Assembly: GCA_037013685.1 (NCBI GenBank)
Contig: CM072888.1
Span: 6,739,034-6,803,033 of the forward strand
Direction of reading: 5' to 3'
DNA from: Acridotheres tristis
Taxonomy: Eukaryota; Chordata; Aves; Passeriformes; Sturnidae
DNA length: 64,000 nt
Shown: positions 24,111 to 35,361 of the stretch, piece by piece
Position numbering within the stretch: position 1 is the stretch's first letter
Layout of the letters: each line of letters starts with the position of its first letter
The notes under the pieces: model-generated
The model's database searches: none
Seen by the model: only the letters and a program-made list of their open reading frames with translations
Told to the model about the DNA's origin: nothing
Translations under genes and position numbers: made by a program

Positions 24111-24812
24111 ACCAGTTGGGCCACTGAAGCCATCTGCAGTGAAGGGGCCTCTGTCCCAGCATTGACAGTCTCTGGCAATGGTAGTGTGACTGCCAGAGGC
24201 TCTTTGAATAGTCAGGCTGGAAACTCTTTAAAAACTGAAACTGATGTGAGTATAAATGCAGAATTTAAGAGAAATAGGATCTTTTCCATACGGGCAAATT
24301 TATTGCTGAAAGGGTTGACTTGTAAAAATGAGCAATGGAAGACTAGAGCAAGCTGGAACAATGGAGAAGAGGGGTGGAAATCTTTATACTTGTATTAATA
24401 CAGAATGTTAAAACAACGTTGGTGTTTGTGACTGTCTCTAGCAAGATGTGAACATGTGTTGCGGTTTATTGTTGTTTTCTTTTGTCCCTATTTTCCCCTT
24501 TGTTACGATGGTTTTTCCCTATGTTGAAAACCTCTATGAGTTGTTCTGCTCCGGGTCTCCCTTTCCCGCCTTTGTCCCTGCCAGTCACCCTAGCTCCCAC
24601 CCTCCCAGTCATCAATCTTTCTTGGCCACGCCTCTAGTTCCAGAAAGTTCCCTGTCTATTAAAGGTTTCCAGCGGTTGGATTGAATGTTGTGAGCTGTAC
24701 CCGCCCGTGTTTTCCCCGGATTGGTTCCTTGTACCTTGGATCCTTCCCTCTGTATTGCCCCTGAATTCCCCTTATTGGTCCTTGCATTGTACCCTCCCCG
24801 TGGGTGGATCCC

Positions 24813-24821
24813 CTATTTAAG
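24813..24821 (+). promoter_or_regulatory. LTR TATA-like box
   Basis: CTATTTAAG sits about 75 bases upstream of the LTR's AATAAA, the usual place for a retroviral U3 promoter. Activity cannot be judged from sequence. Confidence 0.5.
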
Positions 24822-24890
24822 TTCCTGACAGGCCGCTTTTCGGCTCCTTTTGTGGTTTCCTCCCTTTGCCTCCAGTTTGGTTGTTTCCCG

Positions 24891-24896
24891 AATAAA
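24891..24896 (+). promoter_or_regulatory. LTR polyadenylation signal AATAAA
   Basis: CCCGAATAAACC lies in the R region of the solo LTR on the plus strand. If the candidate plus-strand gene is real, this signal would sit in its intron and could in principle cause premature cleavage. Confidence 0.6.
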
Positions 24897-26537
24897 CCTT
24901 TTCTGGACCCACAGCAGGCTCCTCATCCATCCTTCTCCTTTCCCCGGACGCGTGAGTTTAGCCAGAAGGGCTCTGGGCTCTGGGAGTCAGCCCACTCGTG
25001 GCGTGGGCACAGCCTGCAGGGCTAGCTGGGCATAGCAGGCTGCCGCGTTAAACATGTACTGTGAGATACCTTATTTATGGATGAAATGTGTTTGAATGCT
25101 TTTAAGAAGCCTACAAAAAATGAATCGTAATAATAACTCTTGAACTGAATGGCAATAATCCGTTTGATTTGTAGTTTCGTTTATTGGAATGTTTAAGAGT
25201 GCTCTTCTGCATTGTGCTCCGTTACTCAAATTGGGAAAGCAGCATCAGTCTCCTGTTCAGTAGTATGGATTCTGTTGTTCCGTGTTTAGTAAAGATGGGA
25301 GGTCGCCAATTCATGTCATCTTTTGTGTTTGTAATTTTGATTACTATTTTGGTATTTTACTACATTTTTCATAACTGAGATTTTTCTGTCCTCCATAGGT
25401 TGCCTTTCTGGTAATTCTCATGACTTCCTCCACTGAATTCTAACATGTTCCACATATATTTGATCATGTTGAATTTTAGATGGTCAGATATAGTTTGAAA
25501 AGAAACAGACACAGCCCTCATTCTTCCTTTGATTAGATATATGCCTGTCTTTTTGGAAAAGTAATAATTTTAAAATATGCCTTGCTCTTAAATAGCTTTG
25601 TTGCATCACGATTGATAAAGGCTGGAGAATAAGTTCTTAGATCCTGAATTACCAAGTTATTTTGCAGCGCTGACAAGCTTGTACTGCCTAAGTGAGAAAA
25701 TCAGGTGAATGTCATCAAAATGTTACGTTTAAAGAATGTATTTATACTGAACTCACTGTGTGCAGAGGTGGAGCCTTAGATGGGAATGCCTTCTGTCTCC
25801 TAGTTGAGTAGACCAAAACTCGTGTAATCAGCTTGCTTTGTGTTTTTCTTCTCATTCTGGAAGAGCAGGTGTTTAACTGGAGTGTGCCATTGCAGTCAGA
25901 AGAGCTGGAATGTCTGGCCCTCTTGTGCCTGTTCTTGTGTGCTTTTACAGACACTGGACAGGAATAAGCAATGTTAATAAGTAATGTTAATGTATCAGAT
26001 CTTCCATGCCTGCCTACTCTACCATTTCATGTACAAAACCTGTTGTCTCTCTTCAAAATTGAAAGACAATAAACTTCAGAGACTTGCCTTCCTTGTAGTG
26101 AAGAAGGATCCTATAGAGAAACTAAAATGTGAAGCAACTCTTTCTCAGGGTTTTCTAATTGAAGGGTGGATGAGCTGAGGCAGATGTCAGGAAAAGTGCA
26201 TTTTACACCTCAAAAACTGTCAGAGCAGAAGTGCTAGCCTGTGGTTCAGTCATGGAATACAAAGATAGCAGATGGTGCCATAACAGAGATATCTGTCAGA
26301 ACAGGGCTGGAAGAGCAGAAAGCTTCAAGTAAGTAACAGTTTTGACTGCGTAGGTTTTAGAAGTGAACCAGGGAATGGCAAAATCAATATGCCACACTGG
26401 AGACAGTGAAAAATGCACAATGGGTTTAACATCATCCTGACAGATCAGTCAGCAAATGCTACCAGCCCGGGTTAGCATTCTGCTTGCAAGCCAAAGGAAA
26501 GAGCCAGTTGCCAGTTGAACACTCCTTTCCCCTTTCT

Positions 26538-26547
26538 CCCCCCCCCC
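26538..26547. repeat. C10 homopolymer
   Basis: Ten C follow a T/C-rich stretch and are directly followed by AATAAAGG. Confidence 0.85.
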
Positions 26548-26687
26548 AATAAAGGAATTCCTTAAGATTGCTCCTGCGTTTTTGAGTTAATGTGCCACTG
26601 CCAAAAGTGTGTTGAAACAAGGTAGACAAGGGAGGGGTTTTTTGTAGTATGTGCAGCTCAAACTTTTTTGAAGAAGAATTGCAACCG

Positions 26688-26698
26688 CCCCCCCCCCC
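26688..26698. repeat. C11 homopolymer
   Basis: Eleven C after AACCG, followed by GCC and a C/A-rich tail. Confidence 0.85.
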
Positions 26699-26781
26699 GC
26701 CAGAATCCCCCTAAACCAAAGAAAAACCCAAAACCGACCCTAACCTTCTGTTTCTTCATATTGCTTTGTGCTTCTGAGTAG

Positions 26782-26826
26782 GCCTCTGGAATATATAGAG
26801 AAAAAGATGAAGTACCTAAACTAAAA
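26782..26826 (+). CDS. Candidate internal coding exon, 45 bp, phase 0-0
   Basis: A strong pyrimidine tract (CTGTTTCTTCATATTGC, then TTTGTGCTTCTGAGTAG ending at 26781) and the donor CTAAAA before GTAAGA at 26827 bracket 45 bases. The only open frame starts on a codon boundary, as the upstream candidate at 21832 requires, and reads ASGIYREKDEVPKLK, a charged, soluble-looking segment. Donor strength is only moderate, because the last exon base is A. It lies 4.9 kb downstream of its presumed partner, with an intact LTR in the intron between them. The product is unrecognised. Confidence 0.3.
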
Positions 26827-28309
26827 GTAAGATTGATTTTTCCTCCACCTAAAGACTAAACCCTAAACACCACTTTTGTTGGTGTTCCATTTTCTCTAAT
26901 AAATTCATCCTGATAACTTCCATACCTGAGAGTGAGCTACGAAGATTTTTGGTTGGACTTGGTGAATCATTAGCATTTGCAAGCATGCCTTATGAGATCC
27001 TAGAATTATTTTGAACATAATTTAAAGATTCTAATTATTATTATTATGGATAATGTTACTGTCTGAACTGCCCCAGACTAGATGATTGTTGTAGCTCCCT
27101 CATAATAGAACTATTCTGTCTGGTATATTAATGTCAGAAGGGGAAGGCAGTAAACCCTGTTTTAGAGACCCTGACTGACATTGCTGTGTCTTGCACATCT
27201 CTGAAATGCCATGCAAGGTTGGTGAGTCTTCCAGTTTCCATTTTAAACTCTCTGAAGATAAGCTGCAGGAAATTTATATATAATTTTTATGAACGAAATG
27301 AACAAATGTGTATCTAAAACTCAAAAGAGATGAATTATCATTTTGGTCAGTACAACATAAAGCTTAAAAAATAACAGTACCCAAGATGCCGTTTTCAGAT
27401 GAATGTCACCAGAAAGTCAAAAGAGGTTTCTCTTTTCCCCACTTGCATTCTTGGTTTGTTCCCATGGGAATGTCTAGTTTAGACCTTGTGGAAGACTTGC
27501 TGTGTAAATTATCCCACGATTTTAATAATTTATTCCCTCCTCCCCATTTATATCTTTTATCCTTCAGGTGACCTTTCAGAGAAAACTTTGTCCAGAAAGA
27601 GAATAAAATTAACAATAATGTATTTTTCTAACCTCTAAGCATAACACAATATAAAGGTCAATGTATTTGTCAATGTAATACTTCAATGTAAAAGCAGTAA
27701 TTTACTTTCCTGACTGCTACAGGTTATAGTTCTTTATTATGCTAATGAGACTAGATAACTAACTTCTATTATGTTATAAATGCTGTAAAATTAGAAATAG
27801 ATTGAACTAAAAAATGCAAGGTTGTTTTAAAATGCACCATTTAACCTCCTTATTTTCAAAATCATTGTTCCAACTGCTGCTGTTTTCCAGTAATTAATCA
27901 AAAGCTTTAAAATACGTAATCAAAGTTTAAAACTGGAGTGGTTTGTTAGGTTTGTACTGCATGTATTGAGATGTGTGTCTGGTTTTAGTGAAGAAGGATT
28001 TGGTAGAGAATAACTGTAACAATAATTTTCTGTGCAGGGGTGAGAGAAGTTTGTAAGAAGGAGAATCAGGACATACCACTCTTGTTGTAGTTTTGTGGGT
28101 TTTTTAAGGATCTTGAAAAGATGGTGAACAGTTTGTTGATCTGTAGCTAGGGTGAAGAAATTTGTCAAGTACCAGGTGATTTGGGCACATAAAATATTAG
28201 GCAGAATTACTAGGAAATATTTACTGTGCATATTGTGATGTGTGCTGTTACTTCATTATCAAATTCGGTGAAATGACTGGAGGCTGTGTGAAGGTCTGTC
28301 CAAGCCTAG
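26827..28309. other. Unique AT-rich DNA
   Basis: No repeat family was seen. Two strong acceptors (TATCCTTCAG at 27567 and GACTGCTACAG at 27720) open onto frames that stop within about a dozen codons and have no donor, so no exon is called. Confidence 0.45.
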
Positions 28310-29066
28310 GCCACATGGAATTCAATACAGGGATTTCGGCAGACTGGAGAAATGATCTGGCAGAAATGTAGTGAAATAAAGGAAAATGCAGAGTCCTGTA
28401 ACAGAGGGGGAATAACCTCCTGCACTGGCACCCAGCTGAAATTAGCTTTGCAGAAAAGTCCCGGGAGGACACCAATGTGTAATGGGCCAACAATGTGCCT
28501 GTGTAACTAAGGTTCAGCAGCCTGGCTGGATACAGAAGTGTTGCCAGCAGGTGGAGGAAGTTGATCCCTGTTCTCCAGAAAGAACTGGTGAAATGCACCT
28601 GGAGATAACTGGAGTGAGTCCCGTGTGGGGCAGAGTTGAAGGGATAACAGAATCAGATCTGTTGGAGAGAGGCTGGGAGCTGCCAATGCTTAGCCTGGAG
28701 AACAAAAGCTTTGCAGGGATCTTGTCAATATCTATAATTAGATCAGGAGGAGTGAAGAATAGGCAGCCAAATGTCTCCGTGTATCTTGTGACATGCAAGA
28801 GACAGTGGGCACAAACTAAAAAACAGGAAATCCATATATGCTAATAAAACCACCTTTTTTTTTTTTTTTTTTTTTCTTTTCTTTCTGGTCAAGGATTGCA
28901 GCAGCTTGGCCAGAGAGTTTGTGGAGTCTCCATCCTTGGAGATATTTAAAACTCAGTCTGGATGTGTCCCTGAGTAACCTGGTCTAGCTGAGCGCTTGTG
29001 CAGGGTGGTGGGACGAGGTGATTTAAGAGGTGCCTGCCAACTTCAGCTTCTGTGGTTCTCTGAGTT
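28310..29066 (+). mobile_element. 5'-truncated CR1 LINE copy
   Basis: The stretch follows the end of CR1 ORF2 and the 3' untranslated region in order: GGCAGACTGGAGAAATG, AATGCAGAGTCCTG, CCAACAATGTGCC, GTTGCCAGCAGGTGGAGG, then GACAGTGGGCACAAACTAA. These are followed by GTTTGTGGAGTCTCCATCC, TTGGAGATATTTAAAAC and the CR1 tail near CTTCTGTGGTTCTCTGAG. Many point changes and small gaps break the reverse-transcriptase reading frame, so it is an old, inactive copy. A T21 run (28855-28875) replaces part of the element. The 5' limit is approximate because similarity fades there. Overlapping open frames at 28248-28844 on both strands are CR1-derived. Confidence 0.85.
28855..28875. repeat. T21 homopolymer inside CR1
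   Basis: Twenty-one T followed by CTTTTCTTTCT, located where CR1 copies normally carry an AAAACTTCTTTACTGTGAGG-like stretch. It probably expanded from the CTTCTTT core. Confidence 0.9.
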
Positions 29067-29276
29067 TCAGTTTCTATTGTTGGTGATAAACTGCAAAATC
29101 CAATGTTTGAAATTTCAAGCACACCTAAGTCGATTTCTGTGATTGTCTCTGACAATTATAATGATGCATTTTGCTTAAAAAACAGTTCTCTGTTTCACAC
29201 ACACAAACGCAAAAACCTTGGGAGTTTTTTGCAGATACTTGTAACACTTAGCTTACTTGTTTCTTTCATGCTGTAG

Positions 29277-29350
29277 ATGCATTGCAACAGCGACAAAATA
29301 CTGATACCCAAGAGACTGTCTACGGAACTGAAAATCAGATTGAAATATAA
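29277..29350 (+). CDS. Candidate terminal coding exon
   Basis: The acceptor TTTCTTTCATGCTGTAG ends at 29276, and a second AG (ATTGCAACAG) ends at 29290. One frame reads from ALQQRQNTDTQE to VYGTENQIEI and then TAA at 29348-29350. With the first acceptor it needs an incoming phase of 1, which the exon at 26782 (ending on a codon boundary) does not give. With the second acceptor (29291) it starts in phase 0 and joins directly. A frame starting at 29277 in phase 0 is also open for about 33 codons but has a less protein-like composition. The tail is acidic, rich in Gln, Thr and Asn, and free of Cys, Trp, Phe, His and Met. The family is unknown. An AATAAA lies at 29855. Confidence 0.28.
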
Positions 29351-29854
29351 GTCCTATACACACTTGCTCACATTCTGAAATTCACCCAAACTCTGTAGCC
29401 CCTTAGACCTGAAAATGCTCTGTCACCTGTACTTCGAACTACTATTTTTTTTCTGGGGAGAGTAGAATCATTGGTGTATTCCACACCAGAAATCTGCCAA
29501 GGATGCTGACAGACTCTCTCCTATGCTGCTCTTAGTAATGATACTGTCTAATTGTTTGGAATTATTATTTTATTACTTCTTCCCTATAATTAAAATGTTC
29601 TTCCAGGACATTTTTCATGATAGGCTGGAACTGATTCATCTTCTCTGAGCTTTATTTTTTGCTGTATATAAATGAGAAAAGCAACTGTATTGTCTTACGA
29701 GTATGGTAAAGTTGTATTCCCTAGTGCTTGTTGAGCATCAAGGATCATTGTATTTATAATAGAGAAGGAGAAAACACACAGTGGTATTTCTGCAGTTCGC
29801 TGGTGAAGAGAAGTACGATTTGCTACTGGTAGAATCATGTAATCCTCTGCTGGT

Positions 29855-29860
29855 AATAAA
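29855..29860 (+). promoter_or_regulatory. Possible polyadenylation signal
   Basis: AATAAA lies about 500 bases after the stop codon of the candidate terminal exon at 29277-29350 and is followed by a G/T-rich stretch. It matters only if that gene model is real; AATAAA is common by chance in AT-rich DNA. Confidence 0.2.
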
Positions 29861-32800
29861 ATCATTAATATTTGGAGGATGTAATTTGGTAACACACTAC
29901 CCTCATCAACCCTGAGTGACTTCAGGTATGACCTTGCAGAAGTTTTAGGATCTGTTAATCAACCTGTGTTGCTCTTGGTAGAGGAAGGCCTGAAGCAGGA
30001 AAAAACAGATTCTCTTCTGATAAAAATTTCTGCAGCATTCATTTACTTGGATTGAAAAGAGGAAAAAATGGGGCAGGATGGTGTGGCATATGCTCTTTTA
30101 GAATCATCCTTTGATTCTCACAAAATAAATTTTTAACTGTTCTTATGCTAAGGAGAGGGATCAGTGAATTGCCACTTTTTCCTCTGGATGCATGGGTTAA
30201 GTTACTGCCTGCTTAGATTTAATGAAAATATGGATGGGGAGGTTGGGGAATGATAAAGCCTTAGAAAGAAAACACCCTACTTGTCCTTTCAAAAAACAAC
30301 CCCCAAAACCTTGAAGAAGCTGAAAACAGCAGGGCAGTGGACTGTCTCTCTGGGGTGCCTAAAAACACAACTTTTCCTGACCATATTTGACAGAAATTTT
30401 ATTTAATAGCGCATTTTAAAGCATGGAGATTTTGTTGGCTGATGGTTCAAGAAACAATTGAGTAGTTAGTGAACATTTTTGGGTTCTGTGTACCCTAGTG
30501 GAGAGCTGGTTGCTGACTGCATTTTTTAGATACTTTCTATCTTGGTGTTTGGCAGTTGTGCATCACTCTAACCAGTTCAAATGAGAAAAGAACAGAGGAG
30601 AATTTCCAGTATGCGTTTGTCTTTCACATCCTCTGTAATAAAATGCAAACAGCTTTGTTTTCCATGAGGCTGTTGGTGGCTTGCTTTTATTCAAACAAAG
30701 TGTTCTTGTTAATTCACAGAACTGCCTCTTGAGCTGTGCAATGTGGTTATAATTGATATTATTATGAGAAGGGTGTGAGAATATACTACTGCAGATGTTC
30801 ACAGTTAATATGAAAACACTCTCTCTGGGTTATTTGCTTTAAGAAATCATGACCTGAGCTCAAAGTCAGAGCCTCTTGGAACTCGAGATTCCAAGATAGT
30901 CTGAGATGTCTACTGAAATCTTTCAAAAATGAAATATAAACTACTTTAATGGGCTATCAAAACTGTCAAGCTGGCTCAGCAGAATGAGTGATGTGTTTAA
31001 GTCTGATCGCTTTCAAAAGCTCCATGAAACTAGAATAGTTTGATCCAAATGGCCAAAAGCCACTTCTGTATCCAGTTATCAAAACCAAGCTTAACAAAAG
31101 CTGTCAAGTGCTGAATTGTGTTTTGGAGTCGTGCTGTACAGTGATAAAATGATTACCCTTAAAGAGAACTTTCCATGTAGATTAATAAACATTTTTTCCT
31201 ACTTAACAAATCTAAAGCAGTAATTAAATATCAAAAGGAAGCAGTTCCATTTTTAGCTCTTGAATATATCCAAAGTTTAATTGTTACTTTTGTCTACATT
31301 TTTCCAACAATTCTGTAAAGTGTGCAAGCACAAAAGGTGAGGATTTAACATTAAGCAAAGTCTCACACACTCTATATTCTCACAAAGCTGCCCTTGTAGA
31401 AAAACACTGATTATATAAAATTAATTAATTTCTGATCAGTGATTCTCTCTGAGTTTAACTGGAATTAGTAATCAGCTACTCTTTGTATTTTTAAATATAT
31501 CCTTCTGACTTTACTGTGTGCATTAAAAATAGAGCTGAAAGAGTTTTTTAGGGAGCCTTGCTGCAAGCTCTTATCTCTTTAAAAATAAAATAAAGTCAAG
31601 ACGAGCTTACGAGAAGAAATGTAATTAAAGTCACAGATGAAATTTAAAGAGGGTAGGAGAAATGAGGACACTGACGATTTTTCTCTTCTCTCCCCTTTAG
31701 AATCCAAAGCACTGAGGGGTAAAGAAATTGAGAAATAGAAGGGAAAAAACTCAAACCAGTTCATTTCTAGTTCATAGAAAAGTACCAGAAAATGTTCAAT
31801 TCAATTGAAATTTCCATTTCCCAGGCCTTTTGGAGCTCTGCTGAGATTAGGTCTCTCTCATCTCCAGTTTTAGCAAAGAATAACTTAGACACAGAAGTAT
31901 GAAGACAGAAAAATGTGGTTAACATAGATTTCTGTTACAGGCACTTAGGTCCTATGTTGCCAGCATTTTTAGACTAAAAATGAGTTTTGTGGGAACTTGC
32001 TGTTTTTTCTTCTTGAAGTTGATAGGGGTAGAAGGAACTTGTTTTCACCTTGAGGGGGAAAAAAATAAGGATTTTTTTTTTTTAAGAAGACAGATAAAAG
32101 TTGAAAATATAAATGAGTCTGTTCTGCTGGAAACCAGGGGTTGAATGAAAAAATGGACACCATATAGTTTTAAAATGCTCTTGTGGAGCGTGGTAGATCT
32201 TTAAGAGAAAGCTGACTTGCTTAATGTTTAAATTGTTTCAGGAGAATTAATAAAAAACCAAAAACTAGCTGTTTTGGGGCCCTCTTTGGAAAGTGATGCT
32301 GCTTGTTACTGAGAAGAATTCAGCAAAAGCAATTTTTAGTTTTGGAAGAAATATTTTACTGTATGTCTATAGAATGAGATACTTCATTGTTTTAGTATTT
32401 AATTTGCTCTTGAAATTTGATTTCTGGAAGAGTGAATAAATGATTTACCATATTTAAAAGCGAAGATCAGCAGTTCAAATCCATTCATTAGCTTTTCTTT
32501 TACTGTTTTGAGTCTTCAGTGTTTTCTGGGGCTAGCAAGTTAACTTCTGATTTTCCAACTTGTATATTTGTGTTTTCTCAGCCAAGACAAAATAGTACAC
32601 AGTTTAGAAGGAGGTCATGCTTTTCTGTATGCTTATGCCATGAATTGAGTTTTCATACTCTTAAATATTGGGAATCCTTTAACATTTGGACCTCAGAGAA
32701 TTACTTCTATAAGTCATCTCTTAATTACTTTAATGCGTTTTTCTTTCTGTGATCATCTTTTGTGAGAAAATGAACAATATTTTTGATAAGTGCAGTTTCT

Positions 32801-35335
32801 GAATTAGGAGATGATATTCCGTTCTTCTGTAGAGAGAAGTAGAGTGAAAATTTGTGTCAGCAGGAAGATATTTTTGGTGTTGATTTTTTTTGTTTTATGA
32901 TTTCTGGTGTTAAAAGTGTTGATAGTGTTGGGTTAAAAAGTGGCAGATAAAGAAAAGGTGAAGGCTTTTAAATGCCAAAACAAGAGTGCAAGGCATTCAT
33001 AAGTACTTAGAAGTGAATTTTCTCAGTCACATGGCAGAACCTTCAAGGAATAGTGTGCTTTGGGGTTTGTAGGGAATTGTGCTCACACTGGGGGAGTTTG
33101 ACTGTGAGATAAACCAATAGTTTATGAGGCTGAAAAGTCCTTAAAGTTATGGATCAAACCCTGACCAGTGGACACTTGAAATACATCCCTGGGCAAACAT
33201 AGGTAAGTGTTCTGTGTTGCTGAAGTGGAGATGAGAGGAAGCAGTAAATATTTATTATAAATTTTGACAAAGGATTTGACTGTCATAGTTGTGGACTCTC
33301 TGAGAGTCTGGTTGGAGTAAAGGCTTGCATTCACATTATGCACACGATATTTCATGTTTTTATTAACTGCTAAAGCCTTGCCCACACTTAGGAAGTAGAA
33401 TTGGTGTCAGTCTGCATTTGCTGAAGTTTATAAATGTCTAAAGAATACATCCAGTGTTGGCATTTTAGAACTTGGCTTATCTCATTTTATTTGTCTTACT
33501 GCATGTGTTTTATTTATTACTTGCAATAATTTTGCTTTTAGGAGCTTCACTGCTTCTCCACTGTTTTTCAGTAGGTAGCAATTCATGGTTTATAGTGGAA
33601 ACTACATCATAGGGATAAATCACGTGGCAACTTCATTGCCTTGCCAGTCACAGATTGAGCTGGGCTAAAGGATAATTAACCTTTTTTAAAACTTCCTATT
33701 TTTGCCTTTTGTAATTTAGATAAATTTTTGTTTCATTTGTTGAAACAAAAAGAACCTGAACATTTTTTTGAAAGGCATTTCCTAGGACATCTGTGCCTTG
33801 TTTTCTGTGTGTAAATTCTGAGTTAGACAGCTAAGAACTCTTCCCTTGGAAAAACTGTCATCAAGAGAAGGTATTTTGATCAAAAATTTTTAGTAGGTCA
33901 TATAAAGAAAATATCTGTTTCTAAAGAAGTTTGATTTGTTGAAGCAAATAAATATAAATAGAAAATGCTTTGACAAAAGAAAAGAGAAAATTCCTACAGT
34001 TCTATTTGGCAAGAGTTGTTACTTATTGAAGTAGCAGAAATTAAATGAAAGAAATGGATTGTGTTAAATTACCATGCTCTAATGAGGTGTCATGAAGAAA
34101 TATAATGTTAGGAAAAATAAAGCAGGTAAAATTTCAAATTGAAGCCTAACATTAGATTTTCATAAGTATTTCCAGTGAAAAAATGTAAGGCTTCAAAATA
34201 ACTATTCTGTTTGCTCTAGAATGAAAAAGATGTTAGAAACAAAAAATCCTTACCATGACTAATATATGAGTGGGTTTTTTTTCTTCTATGAAGAAGAACA
34301 TGAACCAACTGTGTTTTAAATAGCATAGCAACTAAACTCAGTGTGAAATCCCAAGCTGCAGTAATGGTCTGTTTGCAATGATTCCAAATTGTTAAAAAGG
34401 TTACAATAAGGTTTTTTTTTTCTTATTTGTATGAAATAATTGAAATAATTCTGTATTTCCTATAAGGGAAACCCTTTTTTTGGATGAAAAGGAAGTTGTG
34501 TGTTATAAGATGTCTCTAAAGACCTGTGACATTGCCAGTGTTGGATATCTGGATAATTTTTTATGCTTCTGTGACAATTTCCTGTTCACAGTTCTGTATG
34601 CCAATTAAGCGTGTATCTTAGGAAATATTTAAATCTGTGCCTTGGGCCAACTGAGTGTAAACTTAGGAAAGATCTTTATGCAACATTGCACACTGCAGGT
34701 AATTATTGTCTCTCTCGGTGCTTTGTGCAATATGACGTGGGTAGACACTTGAGTTGTGGTGCTGAAAAACATGGGAGAGTGGTCAATAAAATGATAGAAC
34801 TGGTTATTTTTGATGGCTTGTTCCTTAATGAGTTTTTCTGGTACAATATCAGCTTGGGAGTGAATTTTTATTTTAACTAATTTATTCTGATTTGTTGCTT
34901 TATAAAAGCAGGTTTCACTACATTGTGACTAATTGCCCTTGAACAAAAAAAAACCCAAAAAAACATGTCATAAAAGCTCAAATGTTTTGGATGTGTAGAG
35001 GACCCCTAGCGAACAGTTAGGGTTTTTTAAACTCTTCACCTCCTCTATCTGCCACTTTTTAACCCAGACTTCATTGTAATTAATGGTGGCTTCACTGGTA
35101 TTCTCAATGGGTCAGGTTTTCTTGTAGGATCAGAAATTGTAAGTGTAAGTGAGCTATGTGGTAATTCGAGCTCTGGAAAAAGGATTTCAGTGTGAAAACA
35201 CAAGAGAAGTACTTTGAAACTAATACCAACTGATTGTTCTGACTTATTTTTTGCTCCATATCTTCATTGTTGTTAATTAAAATAAAATCTTCCTCTGGGC
35301 ACTTGGATATATCCTGGCAAATACATTGTTTTATG

Positions 35336-35361
35336 GTTTGTTTGTTGGTTTGTTTGTTTTC
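35336..35361. repeat. GTTT tetranucleotide run
   Basis: Imperfect GTTT units (GGTTTGTTTGTTGGTTTG and TTTGTTTT). A second short GTTT run lies at 35481-35503. Confidence 0.7.

Larger units (their letters stand above)
24457..25050 (+). mobile_element. Well-preserved solo LTR, class II ERV type
   Basis: This 594-base block begins TGTTGCGG and ends CCGCGTTA, and the ends are an imperfect inverted repeat. It is bounded by a perfect AACATG direct repeat. It has a TATA-like CTATTTAAG near 24813 and AATAAA at 24891-24896, about 80 bases apart. This is the normal U3/R spacing. Base composition is sharply different from the neighbourhood: GC-rich, with many retained CpG such as CCCCGGACGCGTG. CpG decays quickly in vertebrates, so the insertion is probably fairly recent. 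The final TA instead of CA is odd and may be a mutation. No internal viral genes adjoin it. The open frames at 24448-25035 are LTR sequence, not genes. Confidence 0.82.
24451..25056 (+). repeat. 6-bp target site duplication around the LTR
   Basis: AACATG occurs at 24451-24456 and again at 25051-25056, immediately outside the LTR. Six-base duplications are typical of class II (ERVK-like and alpha/beta-type) retroviral integration. The span given includes the LTR between the two copies. Confidence 0.7.
25057..26781. other. Unique AT-rich DNA with two C runs
   Basis: No gene or clear repeat was seen. A run of 10 C at 26538-26547, directly followed by AATAAAGG, and a run of 11 C at 26688-26698 lie 140 bases apart. 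The first resembles LTR R regions, but nothing else supports an LTR here. Confidence 0.5.

Noticed and set aside
24448..25035. Three open frames of 61-78 codons
   Set aside because: They lie almost wholly within the solo LTR and are not genes.
25184..25378. Frame ending in a membrane-segment-like stretch
   Set aside because: No acceptor or donor allows it to join the candidate plus-strand exons, and the hydrophobic run reflects T-rich sequence.
28248..28844. Open frames of 94-120 codons on both strands
   Set aside because: They are derived from the degraded CR1 copy; the original ORF2 frame is broken.
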